In this document: in pieces, positions 11,203 to 22,911 of the stretch
How the letters are laid out: the number at the start of each line of letters is the position of its first letter
Numbering within the stretch: position 1 is the stretch's first letter
NCBI GenBank assembly: GCA_035610365.1
Contig: CM069432.1
Coordinates: forward strand, 279,595,482-279,659,481
DNA from: Aquatica leii
Taxonomy: Eukaryota > Arthropoda > Insecta > Coleoptera > Lampyridae
DNA length: 64,000 bases
Direction of reading: 5' to 3'
Notes under the pieces: model-generated
What the model saw: the letters and a program-made list of their open reading frames with translations, nothing else
What the model was told of the DNA's origin: nothing
The model's database searches: none
Made by a program: the position numbers and the translations under genes

Positions 11203-13509
11203 GGGGAAATGTGGATATGATGGTACCTTTTTTTAATTATTACGTCTTAGTACTTAAAATAAGTTACATTTAACTCGAATTAAGATGATGGGAGATGGTT
11301 ATCATGGTTAATGTATATACCCGTTTAAAATTGAAGAAAGCAAAACTTTTAAAACGTTATTATTATTTTTTTATTTTGCAAATGGGGTGCCATCATATAA
11401 AGTCATTTTATATAATGGCACATAGTAAAACTACTTAACCAAAACAAGCTTAATTATCTTTGCACACCTCACAAATATAGTTTTTGATATGTCGATCCTT
11501 GTCTGCGCATGCAGCATGTGCCCACAGTGCACATACCTGGCATTTTAACCAACACTCTTTAGATTTTGACTATGAAAATAGTTCATTACAATATAAACAA
11601 GGGACGTCTTCATCATCATCTTTCAGATAAGGAAGCTGTACTTGTTTTTCAACGTGTTCTTCAACAAGAACTTGTTTCTTAACTGTTCTTGCCAATTTTT
11701 TCCTTTCTTTTTGTTGTTTTTCACTTTCCACAGCCTTATCTGCTTCTATGTCGGGTGTTAAATTTATCACACCCATTTTTCCTTTTTTTCTTGGTTTTCG
11801 TGTTGATGATGACAATTCAGGCATTTTTGCTAAAGGAGAGATTTGTTGTATACTAACTGATAGTCTTGAGATGGACACCTGTGTAACCTTGCAAGCAGTG
11901 GTTGTAGCAGGGGTAGGGAATAGATTTAACCTGTTTACTGGTCCAGTAAACATTTTCCAGGGAACTAGTAGATGGCAATTGAGGTTCTTCGATCACAGTA
12001 ATAGCATTATCATCTTGTAAAGATTGTTTCTCAAGAGGTCGATTTGTTGTTTCGGAGGGATCGAACATCCAATCTTCAAATATGTCGGGGTTGTATGGGA
12101 CAATACCAGTTACTTGAAATGCTTTTATTGTTGTTGCTGGCATCGCTGATTTAAGGTATACCTTGCCGAAAATTTGGGCTACTTGTAAATGGGTGACAAC
12201 TCTTCCGGGATGTGATTTAAGCCAAAAACGAATCTCTTGATTATAGTATGTTTGAAGAGATCCAAAAATACCAGTGTCTAAAGGTTGACACCTGTGGGTG
12301 CAATGGGCAGGAAAACAAAGTAATACTATTTCATCCATTCGCTTTCTTGGCAATAACAAATGGATCCAGCTGGAGCATTATCCATAAGCTTCGGTTTCAT
12401 ATTTTTCCGAGGATATGAAAGTTGGAGGTATAAATAACCCTAGTGCGTTCATTGCACATACAACGGTATAGTGTTGCCCTCTTCTAGCACTTGTTTACGG
12501 CCTTTTGTTGCATATATTTTGTCGGGCTTGGTTTGTACTGTAGAAAATCCAGTCTCATCCATATTGTAGATATTCTCTGGAGAAAAATTGTGTATTGTTA
12601 TAGCTTCGTCCAGTTTTTTAAAATAAATTGCGATGTTTACTTTATTGAAGGCCTTAGCCCTAGCGGCCGAAGTATTTTCTGGTGTTCGTAGGTTTATTGT
12701 TGGGTTTCGTTTCAGAAAACCATGCAGCCATGTCCAACCAGCTGTTTCAGTTGTCTTATTGAACTTATGAGAGATACCATTTTGTTCTGCAATTTGAAAC
12801 GCCAATCACCGAACATCAGTGGTGGTTAATCCCAAAAAGCTGGTTTCCATATATATAATGTGATGAATTATTTCATTTTCTATTTCTCTAGAAAATGTTG
12901 GACGACATCCTCCTAGATTTTCTTTTTCGTGGCCCATATTTTTTTTAATTCTGTGACGTAGAGTAGTCGCAAGGACACTAAAAATTTCAGAAGCTCGTTT
13001 CCATATCATCTTTTTTTTGCGTATATTTTCCCCAGCTTCACGCATATTTTCTTCGCTCCAAGCTTGACGCACCACTTATTAATTTTAGGCATTTTCTAGT
13101 CACAAGATCTAAAAAACAAAAAACCCACTAGAACTATATTTTAAAATTGTTTGACATGATGGCACCCTACGCCATTATAACAGACGCTTGAGGTGCCTAA
13201 ACTAATTTTGAAAGTTTATATACATTTGGGAAGCTGTTTAACATAAGAAATTATTAGATTTTAAAAATTACATAAGCATATAACCAAAACTTAACAAAGC
13301 CCAAAATTAAAAAAAAAGTTTTATACTTACAAATATCATCGACCAGCGACAATGTCACAATGCAATCGACTGGCACGCGGTCATCACAGCAACTCGATTG
13401 CGCACTACAGAATAGTGGGCATGCGTTAAAATAAGTTTGTTCAAATAAATGCAGCCAATATTCAAAGGATGCCATCATATCAAGTATGCCATCATATCCA
13501 CATTTCCCC
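11203..13509 (-). mobile_element. pogo-like DNA transposon with 21-bp inverted repeats
   Basis: Both ends carry GGGGAAATGTGGATATGATGG as a perfect 21-bp inverted repeat (11203-11223 and 13489-13509), flanked by TA on each side (11201-11202 and 13510-13511), as expected for pogo/Tc1-type insertion. Length is 2307 bp. Extra copies of the ATGATGGCA core lie inside both ends (near 11390, 13158 and 13470), perhaps transposase binding sites. The transposase runs on the minus strand and is broken. Confidence 0.9.
11450..13075 (-). pseudogene. pogo-like transposase with C-terminal PHD-like finger, internally deleted
   Basis: The order is: psq-type helix-turn-helix (13075-12806), CENP-B-type DNA-binding segment with WTWLHGFLKRNPTINLR (about 12770-12700), and the start of the DDE domain with first Asp in IYNMDETGFS. 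After a frameshift near 12450, AMNALGLFIPP and PRKNMKPKLMDNAP continue the domain, ending at CYCQESEWM. The next readable residues are DEIVLLCFPAHCTH, so about 60 codons with the second catalytic Asp (the DNH.SH box) are lost; an ATGGATGA stretch at the joint may be a deletion scar. CQPLDTGIFG keeps the third Asp. A basic linker leads to CLYCNELFS, an in-frame TAG at 11570, then a Cys-His pattern (CQVCALWAHAAC, CEVC) ending at 11450. It cannot make an active enzyme. Confidence 0.88.
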
Positions 13510-13571
13510 TACACCAACCCTCTTGATTTTTTTAAGTCAATACATTTTATGATTGTGATATAAGGCGTTTA

Positions 13572-15872
13572 GGAGAGTGTGGAGCAAAATGATTCCTTTA
13601 ACCATAAAGTCGGCGAAAAACAATGAAAGCCCAAAATAATTGAATAAAGGCACATAAAGGCCATATTAACACATATTTCAGAACATAAATTTTTCTCAAA
13701 ATAATAAATACAAAGAAGAAAATAATATTTTTTTAAAAACCTTCAAAAAGACCATTTTACCTCACTGTTGGGATAAAATGGATTCTGTGTGTGGGCACAA
13801 TGGTCCTTACTTTAAAAACAAAGATTTACTTGCAAAAATCACAGATGTACACTTTCTGTTTCCCAGTAACAGACGCGCACAGTAAATGACACTATTTTTG
13901 GCATAAATGGCATTGAATCCACACCTCTTTCGACCGAGATTCTTTAAACAATTCCTCACAAAACATACAGGCAGTGTTGGCTTCGTGAACACTTGCTTCT
14001 TTTTTTCTATTGTTTGTTGAAAACACGTTTTTCGTTACAGCCTTTTTAGCTGCCTTGGAGGGTGGCTTAGATGGTTTTAATTTTTCTTTTATCACAAGGT
14101 AGTTTGGCATGGAAGTGAAAACTGTTGTGCCTTGGGAAGGTCTTGTACTTCTAGTTTGGGGGGGTGCCACAAGTGGTGGCGATATGTCGAAAGGAGTTAC
14201 CAAAGGTCGAAATTCGGAATCTTTGGGGTCTTCAGCGACAACATCAGGGATTGGGGAAAAAATTTTCATGGGTAAATCCTCCCCATTATCCGAAAAAAGA
14301 CTGACTTCATCTGAAGGTCGTTCATTTGCCTCCCATTCCCCTTCTTCATCAGATGAAAATTCGCTACTAGCTTTTCTTTTTCTTCTTTCTGAACGGGGTG
14401 TGCGTGGCAATGGAGAAGGAGTTTTTTGTTCACGCTGATATCGGACATCGATATTATCGGCCACGAGGGGGCAATCTGTTGTACTAGATGGTTTGTATTT
14501 CCAATCTGGGAATATATTTGGATTAAAAGGGAAGATTCCCGTACTTTCAAAACCATTCAGTCCATTATTGAAAGTGGCTGCTCTTCTATAAGCTTTTCCA
14601 AATAAGCTAGAAATGTTATAGAAGCTGACTACTTTTTCGGGATTCGATTTTAACCACAGAACTACTTCTTCATTGAAATACGCCATTAAAGGGAAACACA
14701 CTGCCACGTCTAATGGCTGCAACTCATGTGTGCAGTGCGTGGGAAAGCACAACATTATAATGCCATTTTTTCTACAATATTCTATTGCTTGAAGGGTCTT
14801 ATGGCTAGTACGGCTATCAAGTAACAAAAGGAGCTTATTCTCAACTGAACACGATGTGTGTTGTTTAAAGTGATGCAGGAATTGGACAAAGGTATCGGAT
14901 TTTATATAGCCAGATTCATTATAAAGACAAAGTGTTCCATAAGGAAGACCTTGATATAATAATTCATTTCTTCTTTTTCGAGGAAATATTATTGCTGGGG
15001 GAATAAATAGACCAGCAGCGTTTACATAAAGAACAACACTGACATTTTGCCCTCTTTCAGCACTCGTTAGAAAACCGACCTGTTTGCGCCCTTTATGTCC
15101 AAAACTCTGGATACCAGACTCATCTATATTGTACATTCTTGGTGGATTAATATTATTTTTGGTTACTGTTTCATTCAGAAGTTTAAAAAAATTTCCTACT
15201 GCTTCTTTATTAAAGCCTGTTGCTCTGGCAGCTGAGGTGGTTTCAGGAGTTCTGATAGAGACCTCTTCAAGAAACCTTTAAACCAAGTCGTTCCTGCTGC
15301 TTTCTTGCCTTTTGAAAACCAGCATTGACTCTGCACTCCACTGCTGCTTTGTGGTTTTGCGTTGGTAGTTCCTAACCATTCTGTAAGAAGGAAATTATTA
15401 AATTAGATTAGGTATATCTATTGACAACTAAAAATTGAGGTAAAATGGACCCCGGAACCATTTTACCTCAATTACGATGGACCATTTTACCCCGCACAAC
15501 AACAAAATTTTAAATTAATATTTATGTAGACATTCCCTTTATTAAAAGCAATGGTAACAGCATAAAAATATGCAGAAAGAGATTAGCTTTAAAGACCATA
15601 CAACCACTTTACTCTTACTTTAATTTAAACAGCCTTTTCGCACAATTTTGCAACACACAAAAGTTACAACCATACACACTGTTTCATAGGTTATGATACA
15701 TGAACCGTTCGTTCCACTTTTCGCGCGGCGCACACCTTCAGAACTTGTTTAATAGATGGCAGTAGTGGTACTAAAAGTAGTTATTTATGCAGAATTGAGT
15801 ATTTGTATCAGGCACGTCAAAAATTTGATAGGTCCATTTTATACAGAGGCGCCGTTTTAACCAAATCTCCCC
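13572..15872 (-). mobile_element. second pogo-like DNA transposon, 2301 bp
   Basis: The ends are imperfect inverted repeats: GGAGAGTGTGGAGCAAAATG at the left and, read inward on the other strand, GGGGAGATTTGGTTAAAACG at the right. Each is bordered by TA (13570-13571 and 15873-15874). Inner copies of a motif around ACCATTTTACC occur near 13750, 15450 and 15480 and may be subterminal binding sites. It lies only 62 bp from the first pogo-like element and in the same orientation, but the end sequences differ, so these are two families. Confidence 0.78.
13826..15379 (-). pseudogene. pogo-like transposase, long open frame with PHD-like finger cut by one stop
   Basis: The start is MVRNYQRKTTKQQW at 15379. 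The psq helix-turn-helix is then cut short by a deletion, and after a frameshift the CENP-B-type part ends in TPETTSAARATGFNKEA. From 15136 a 414-codon open frame holds nearly the whole DDE domain: first Asp in YNIDESG, second in LLLLDSRTSHKT (usual form DNH.SH, here DSR), third in LQPLDVAVCF. A Ser/Pro/Lys-rich linker follows, then a finger with CMFCEEL and WIQCHLCQK. A TAG at 13892-13894 stands where related fingers have Trp. Past it the frame continues with CHLLC and CDFCK to a stop at 13826. Of the transposases here this is among the best preserved, but it has lost part of its DNA-binding domain. Confidence 0.88.
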
Positions 15873-15874
15873 TA

Positions 15875-16564
15875 ATGTATTTTCTTACAATTGTTTTAAA
15901 AATGAAAACATTTGCTTTTGCAATATTGTTTAAAAACACAGACTTGATTTTATTAAGATACATATTAATTTCAATAAAAGTCATTGATTTGTATAATCTA
16001 TTTGTGCATACATTTTCAAGATTGAATCTTAAACATAAACGCGACCTTTATCTGTCTTCTTCTAAATGTTATAAACACTGATAACAGTCTTAAATTTTAC
16101 ATTAACATTATTTGTTGAAGATAAGTAATTTATGAAACTACCAAAGTTTTCAGATATAGTAGTTTGCGTCATCATAAAATAAACATTTCTAATAACACTT
16201 AAAATCAAAGTTTTTAAGCGTACTTGTTTAAATAGAAATATTTTCATGTTATTTATCGTCTTTAAAAAATATTTAAAGTTTGCATTATAAAAAGTTTTAT
16301 TGAAAACAAAGTCGAATTAAGAATCCGAGATCACGAACCTATAGTTAATAGTTGTGAACGCACCATTAAAGAACATACGGTGAACAAACTAAACAATTTA
16401 TAAATACGCGTTGATAATAAAGATGTCTGTAATATCATGTGACAGCCTGTTTGTCATGTTATGTCAAAAGTCTTAAACTGATGTTATGAAGATAATTTTG
16501 AATAGCATTAAAAAGTGATAACATAATCAAGGGCGTAATATATTGAATTTCCTTTTTATTAAAA
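15875..16564. other. LAMTOR1 upstream region
   Basis: AT-rich, no repeat or coding signal recognised. The last 100-200 bases must contain the LAMTOR1 promoter and 5' UTR; no clear core-promoter element can be named. Confidence 0.4.
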
Positions 16565-17280
16565 ATGGGTTGTTGTTATAGTTTTTTTTGTAACGAAGAT
16601 GGTTCGCCGCAGGTATGATTCTTTTACCAAACGTATTGTTTATAACTCCATAAGTCTTTTGCAGAGGGGCGAACCCAGCGAAAGAACACATTTACTCGTA
16701 GATCCCGTTTCTAATAATTCAAATATTCCCATATACAACAGGTAATAAATCGATCATTCGTTAAAAATTGCACAACAAAGTTCTTTCTTTAGCGAAGATT
16801 TTCTGAGTAATTCAAATGCTCTACCTAAAAAGACTGACGAACAATCTGCATTAAACCGCATTTTGCAAGAAACTGCTACGTAAGTTGTTCTTAACTTTAA
16901 GGTGCAAGGTTATGTTGTTTCTGTTTTAGAAATGTAATAGATGTGGCTGCTTTAGATTCTCACAATTTACAACAGCATGAATACGTCGAAAGAATGAGGC
17001 AGTATTCGTTAAAGCTACAACAGGCGTGTGCCAGTAATAAGTTACCACCTAGGACTAAAATGTGTCTTTTACAAGACATTCCTGCACCCGAGAAGGTGCT
17101 AAGTTCAGAATCAGTTAATCCAGACGATTTACGTCTTGTAAGTGTATACATTTACATCTGAATTTCTTTAACAACGATTTTCAGATAAACTCGGCTGTAA
17201 CGAGAGCTGCTGCAGCAATTAGTGATATAAAAGTTGAACACAAAGAAGATATGGTGGTGATGTTTCGGGTTCCAGATTAG
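16565..17280 (+). CDS. LAMTOR1: LAMTOR1 (Ragulator complex subunit, p18)
   Basis: LAMTOR1 is the lipid-anchored scaffold of Ragulator; it holds the other LAMTOR subunits and Rag GTPases on the lysosome for mTORC1 signalling. Five exons join in frame: 16565-16612, 16665-16741, 16793-16879, 16930-17137 and 17185-17280. Introns are 47-52 bp with GT-AG ends. The product is 171 residues, close to the usual ~160. It begins MGCCYS, the N-myristoylation (Gly2) and palmitoylation (Cys3, Cys4) signal typical of the family. Further matches are TDEQSALNRILQETAT, NVIDVAALDSHNLQQHEY and a C-terminal EDMVVMFRVP, which corresponds to the conserved EELVVQF end. Charged middle segments would be helical. All splice phases agree and no damage is seen, so this is almost certainly an active gene. 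Confidence 0.97.
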
Positions 17281-17432
17281 AAATATGTTAAGAAAGAAGA
17301 TATTGATATGAAAAATTTTAAAATTTTATAAAGTCGTATATATAAATAATAGGTCCTTAACGAGAAGTATTTTTAAGTGGATACAATTGTTCTATTATTC
17401 GAGCAATCATTTTCTGTGTTATTTATTTCTTT

Positions 17433-17438
17433 AATAAA
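17433..17438 (+). promoter_or_regulatory. candidate poly(A) signal of LAMTOR1
   Basis: AATAAA lies about 150 bases past the LAMTOR1 stop. A second AATAAA is at 17482-17487. Either could be used. Confidence 0.45.
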
Positions 17439-17589
17439 AAAGTGTAATATGTACATAGCGTGCGTTTCTGAAAATTGTTTTAATAAATTGAATGAATTTG
17501 TTTATAGACGAGTTGTATTATTACATAGAAATATTCTTATATATTTTTATATTTTATTCTCCAATAATCCTAAAGCTTGAAGTAATAGT

Positions 17590-17990
17590 GTATGTTGCAG
17601 TGGCGGAACCAGAAATTGTTTTTGGTGGGGGTTAAGTAAATAAAAGATCAGTGGAAGGTTATCCCAAGGTCGAGTGCGCCATTGTTCTAACTTAAAACGT
17701 TTTAAACGCGGCAATCAGTGGCGTCGCACTGTATTTTATTCTGCTACAAAATATCACGTTGTTATTACATCATTTTAGCGTTACTAGGTTACTCGATCAC
17801 GTTATAAAATTAATGTAATAATTATGACAAAAAGATCGGAGTTGTATAACGTTATTTATGTAACACCATTATTACGTTTTATTACAATACTGGACATTTT
17901 TGTAGTACGTCAATAACCTAAACAATACACATAAAAATATCTACAAACTTTTCCTACAAAGTTTTATTAACTATTATAATTATTGCGTTC
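17590..17990. other. intergenic, with isolated hAT-like end motifs
   Basis: No gene. CAGTGGCGGAACC at about 17600 and CAGTGGCGTCGC at about 17716 resemble terminal repeats of hAT elements, but they point the same way and I see no partner or 8-bp duplication. Confidence 0.3.
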
Positions 17991-17994
17991 TACG

Positions 17995-18440
17995 TTAACT
18001 GAATTCTAGGAGATTGATCAGATCTAACCGATCGAGTTCCTCACCATCGCCGTCGCTTTCGCCTGAGATCGCATTCACGCCAGGATAATGCCTAAGGCAG
18101 TCAACTGCCACGGTCGCCTGAAACCGCTTATAACCCCTGACGCCTTTGACAGTTTCAATCAAATACCTATCATGTGCTAGCACTTTTGTCACGCGGTACG
18201 GCCCGTTGTATTTGTTTGACAATTTTTGACTTACGCCGAGCTTGGCTTTTGCAGTAGGTGCATTCCGCCACAGCATTAAGTCGCCCACCTTAAAGCGAGT
18301 AGCACGCTTACGCTATTTATCGTATTGTGCTTTCATACGCCTTGCAGCCCTTTGTATATTTGCGCCCGCCGTTGCACGGTCCGCCTGTAGCCTTGCGCCC
18401 GCCTTCGCCTCCTCAGCAATAGCATCAAGGTCGTCACCCT
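17995..18440 (-). pseudogene. Ty3/gypsy integrase C-terminal part (distal piece of the split element)
   Basis: On the minus strand an Ala/Arg-rich helix (RLQADRATAGANIQRAARR, about 18400-18340) reads into KAQYDK, a stop near 18314, and then KRATRFKVGDLMLWRN at 18300-18265. The GDL(V/M)LWRN...LS.KY.GPY.V pattern is the classic C-terminal fold of Ty3/gypsy integrases; here it is KLSNKYNGPYRV, followed by LIETVKGVRGYKRF and an acidic tail ending at 17995. It lies on the same strand as the gag-pol remnant at 23.3-26.7 kb and supplies the part missing there, so I take it as the far end of that same element, separated by the LINE at 19-22.9 kb. Confidence 0.82.
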
Positions 18441-18985
18441 GTACCACCACCTGAGGTGCAGAGATTTACTGTTGGACTGATCACCGTATCGCCGTCTCTC
18501 ATGACAGTATCCGCCATCTCTGCGACAGTCGCCCTGCCAGGGACACGCCGTGCCCGCTGAACATTCACCGTCGTTCGCACCAGTGTTGCTTGCAAGTCTA
18601 CCGTTGGCCAGATCGGCTGTCATACCGTGACTATGAGAAAACATCAGGCCTGGCGATGAGCGTAGAGGCAGAAGGTCGGTATAATCGTGCGATTTGATCG
18701 TTCCACCTAACTATTCGCCCGAGGTGTTTCTCTTCAATATGCGAATAAATCTTTCACCTTTAGCTAAAGCGAAAGGAATTTGATTATTCAATTGTGAGCA
18801 AATCAAGCGACGTCGGATAATTAAGGCCGACAGTAATTTTGTAATTTTACTGTTGTATTTTGTGATAAAAATGGTTCCTTTCTACGGTGCTTTAGACCAT
18901 TATCTGCATGAGGTTAAAGGTGGGCAACGACTCACAGGCCATAAGCCCAACCGCTTTCTAGCAATAAGATCCTGTGAACGGCTAA
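18441..18985. other. junction zone between gypsy integrase and LINE
   Basis: 18441-18660 is GC-rich and open on the minus strand in a frame other than the integrase tail; it may be decayed integrase sequence. 18660-18985 shows no recognisable coding signal, and the exact LINE 5' border is not visible. Confidence 0.35.
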
Positions 18986-20095
18986 AAGGGTAATCAGGTA
19001 TCAGTTTGTTTCTCCAGCCGGCACTACAAGAGCGTCGCGCTGAACTTCGATGCAGATATCATACGTCTGACCAAGGTAATCTCTGCCTGCAAGATAACCA
19101 CTTCCCGTTGATCAGAAATGATTGACATAGTTAGCAGGCTTCAAGCGACTTTCCGAAAATCCTTGATCAACCGTCGCGTCTCGCAGCAAACTGCTGACAT
19201 TGCTTTCGCTCTGGCTGATGTCCAAACATCCTTGCAGTCTGTAACAGCCAAGCTTTCCACAACCGAAGCTGCACATCCTGTCCCGTTGTCCTATGCCCAA
19301 GCGGCCCGCACCAAACTTGTAGGTTTGTAGGTCAAAGTACCTTCCGGCAAATCTGTCGCGCCTGTTCCCAGGTTGACAGTTGTCATTATTCCCAAACCCG
19401 ATTCTCCTGCTAAAACCGCTGACGAAACCAAGACGACCCTTATGAAAGTTTGGGATCCTCAGAAATATGGCCTAAGACTGGAGCGTGTGACTAAAACGGA
19501 GAAGAATTCGATCAGACTAGAATCTGAGAAATCAGATCTTACTAAAATACCTGCGGCCATCCTAGAACAAGCCCCAAGGCAAATTGTTTCCTCGCATATC
19601 CATCCTAGACGTTTCTAGAAACCTATCCCCTGAGCAGGTGAAAGAGGCTATTGTCTCTTAAAACTTTCACGATGCCTCAGACCAGGTGCTTCATCTCGCA
19701 AATGAGCACTTAAAAGTTCTTTTTCGCTTCAGCCTTAGAGAAGGAGCAAACTGTAATTGGATTCTTGAGGTACATCCGGAAGTCGACGATACCTTTTGAC
19801 ATCGTGTCGAGTGTACGTCGCCTGATATGCCTGTCAGGTCAATGACCATATCTGGGTCACACATTGTTTTAACTGCCAAAAATACGGCCATCATTCGATG
19901 AACTGTAAGAGTGACATACAGTGCGGCCATTGTGCTGAAAAGCACGAAACAAAAACATGCCCAAACCCGGATCGAGACCCGACATGCGCTAACTGCGTTC
20001 GCTTTGGCCACAAAGGATACATCATCAAGCATTAGGCGACCTCCAACACCTGCCCAGCGTACCTGAAAAGGCTCGACGCCAAAATATCTAATACC
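18986..20095 (+). pseudogene. R1/LOA-type LINE, ORF1 (gag-like nucleic-acid-binding protein), broken
   Basis: ORF1 of these non-LTR retrotransposons makes an RNA-binding gag-like protein. Readable pieces are a coiled-coil-like start (MIDIVSRLQATFRKSL at 19118), VPLSYAQAARTKLVGL near 19280-19327, a central segment with KYGLRLERVTKTEKNS, then three Cys/His knuckles at about 19870-20060: CQKYGHHSMNC, CGHCAEKHETKTC and CANCVRFGHKGY. Triple CCHC knuckles at the end of ORF1 are usual for R1 and Jockey-group LINEs. Stops and frameshifts interrupt it. ORF2 follows almost directly at 20100. Confidence 0.75.
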
Positions 20096-20099
20096 AACT

Positions 20100-22911
20100 A
20101 TGGACTTTGAGGCGCAAGTGAATCTTCGCAATTCACGTGTTGCGACTTTCGAAGCGACGAGTTTCTCTTCCGACAACGATATTGACATTCTACTGACTCA
20201 AGAGCCATACGTGTTTAGTTCAGGTTCAGGGTACAAGCTCGTTGGTGCGGCTGTACCCTTTTCAATAGGATTGCCGCATCCTCTTCTATGCAGTACTACT
20301 CGGCTATTGTTTTTCATAGTTTGAAGCCCGTCGGAGTGGTAACACTCAGCCACTTAACAAATGACTGCAATACGGTAACTATGGTTACGGTTGGAAACAC
20401 CTCCTTGGCGTTTATTGGCCGCCGAGTTCGTATTCATCTCCAACACCTAGACAAAATCATTGACGAACTAAGAGCCACTCCTGTTATCATAGCAGGTGAC
20501 TTCAATTCAAACTTCGAAAAAAAAAACGCTTTGGCACTCCCCGGTGACCGACGAACGAGGACGATGTGTGGAGAACCTCGTGGGTGAATGTGACCTCTGT
20601 GTTGTAAATGAACCAAATCAACCTTCCACTTTCGCTAGCCATCTAGGTTGAACGAATATAGGTGTAACTTTAGCTTCTCCCTGTTTAGCCAGGAAAATAG
20701 CAAACTGGCGTGTCATTTCCGAAGTAATAAAAAGTTACCACCGACTGATACGGTTTAAGGTCACCGTCAAGGCCCCTAACCTCGTACCGATCCCTAAAAG
20801 AATCCTTGATTTCAAACGCATTGATCCTGTTCTCCTAAATGAGGCTATTGCAAATTCTATTCCTATTTATCTTCCACGTGGTGTTTTGTGCCACGATCCT
20901 AAATCTGTGGACGCCTTCATTGGTAAGTTGACCAGAATGATCCTCGACTCTTGCCAAAATGGCTTGAATAGCATACGGCTAAGATTTAGAGCTGGTGTAC
21001 CGTGCTGGAGTGCTAAGTTAGACAGGTTAAAGCGAGCGGTGCGTTGTTTACGAAACCACCACCGAAAAGCAGGTTATCCTCCCGCAAGTTCCTGTGGATC
21101 CAACCGTGTTCTAATGTTAAATCTACAATCTCGGAACCAGACACGATCAAAGTAATAGTTTCCACATTATTTCCAGACGACGATCCCTCGACGGACAATG
21201 CCTTTCATGCCCAAATAAGATCCCGATCTCTTTTGCAAAGCAATTCCCTACAGGACTCTGGGTTGTCACTAGCGACGATTTAGCCGCGGTGGCTAGCAAA
21301 ATTCCTAAAAACAAAGCTCCTGGACCTGATGGAATACATTGTAATGTTTTCCGAACGGTTGTTCTAGATTCTCTGTCATCAACGATCGTTGACCTGTTTA
21401 ACTCTTGTCTAAAAATTGGTTATTTTCCTACAACTGGAAAGCTGGTAAACTCATCGCTATTCTCAAGCCCGGAAAGAAGGATCTCACCAACCCTAACTCG
21501 TACCGTCCGATAGCTTTGTTATCAGAACTAGATAAACTTTTCGAAAGGACACCTCTGAAAAAGATACATGACGACATTCCGCCTAACTTCTTATTCCATC
21601 CTAGTCGATATGGCTTCGTTCCTGGCAAAACGACGACTGACGCCGCCCGTCAATTAATGACAATTGTATAATCGAACGTTTCCAAGTACAGACTAGCTAT
21701 TTTCATAGACATTTCTGGAGCGTTCAACAACGTATGGTGGCCCTATATAATCGAAGCTCTCGTCGTTAAGAGAGTACCTGCAGACGCTACGTACATCATT
21801 CGTAGCTATTTGTCGAATAGATCGATAACATATTCTGCGAACGTTTCACGTTCAACTTTCACCTATTGACTGACGAAAGGCTGTCCACAAGGCTCGGTTT
21901 TTGGGCCGACTTTGTAGAACTTGGTTTTAAACAATCTCCTAGACAAAGACTTACTGCGACATTTTGGCTTTTGCGGACCACATAACAGTCACAGTGTCCG
22001 CAAATTCTCGACGAGACTTGGAGGCAAAATCTAACACGTGTCTAAATATTGTAACTAGCTGGGCTGTCAGCAATAAACTAAATATTTCTGCGGACAAGAC
22101 TAAGTACATGGTTTTTGGCTCTACCCTACGACGAGATCCTTCACTGAGCCTCCACGAAACTTCTGTCCGCAGGGTCTTCGAATTCAAGTACCTCGGACTA
22201 TTGCTCGACGAGAAGCTGAGTTTTATTAAACATTGCGCTTTCGTGGTTGACAAGTGTAAGAGCGTCTTGCACTTGTGGTACAAATACTCACGACTGAAAT
22301 GGAACCTTCACAAAAAACATCTTGCGAATATCTTCGACCATGCAGTCATTCCCATGCTCACTTATGGCTTAGACATTTGGCATCACAGTCTTCGATCTCG
22401 TGCTCAGGAAACTGGCCTAGCTCTAATCCTTATTCCTGAGAACTATCCTAGGGACGTATCGTACCGTTCCCGTGGATACCCTCAGTGTTATTTCTAAACA
22501 TCCTCCCCTACATCTCCTTTTGCAGGAAATTTACTGCACCAAAGTTCTTCGCAAGGCTGGCTCGTGCAATTTCCTTGAACAGCAGTTTTAAACGACGATT
22601 TTCCGTCCATTTCAGCGGCCAAGCGTCACTTAAAGGTCTTGATCTTGGGTGAATGGCAGCGGCCGTGGGACTCTTCTCATAAAGGACGTATTGCGTATTC
22701 TCTTAACCCGGATATCCTTACCTGGGTCAGAATGCCCCACGTCCCTGGGCGAGAGGCCGTTCAAATCCTGTCATCACACGGCGAATTTCGTTCTCACTTA
22801 AAGCGCATTACTGTTTTGGATGACGACAGGTGCCCGTCGTGCGGCGTTCGTGACAACCATTCTCAGTTCATATCCCGATTCCCCTCAGGTCATCCTCGAA
22901 CTGACGCCTGA
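20100..22911 (+). pseudogene. R1/LOA-type LINE, ORF2 (endonuclease and reverse transcriptase), broken
   Basis: ORF2 would nick the target and copy the RNA. The endonuclease part shows LLTQEPYVFSSGSGY (20190), VIIAGDFNSNF (20480) and then HSPVTDERGRC in a shifted frame. The reverse transcriptase shows KNKAPGPDGIHCNVF (21310), LIAILKPGKKD with SYRPIALLSELDKLFER (about 21450-21545), AIFIDISGAFNNVWW (about 21700) and KGCPQGSVFGPT (21880). The catalytic box reads AFADHI at 21965 instead of Y/F-A-D-D, so one active-site Asp is gone. LNISADKTKYMVF and FKYLGLLLDEKLSF follow. A C-terminal CPSCGVRDNHSQF (about 22830) is a Cys-rich motif. There are at least six frame breaks. A related fragment lies on the minus strand at 26.8-27.4 kb. 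Confidence 0.88.

Noticed and set aside
13254..13478. 74-codon minus-strand frame at the right end of the first pogo element
   Set aside because: It lies upstream of the transposase start, has no similarity, and is best seen as non-coding end sequence.
15803..16247. Frames of 92 and 61 codons upstream of LAMTOR1
   Set aside because: AT-rich low-information sequence with no motif; probably chance.
17595..17730. A hAT MITE between two CAGTGGCG motifs
   Set aside because: The two motifs point in the same direction and there is no 8-bp duplication, so they do not form an element.
18333..18644. 103-codon Arg/Cys-rich minus-strand frame
   Set aside because: It is out of frame with the integrase tail that can be read through the same bases at 18340-18440.
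20886..21198. Separate small gene within the LINE
   Set aside because: The reading continues the ORF2 linker between endonuclease and RT after a frame change.
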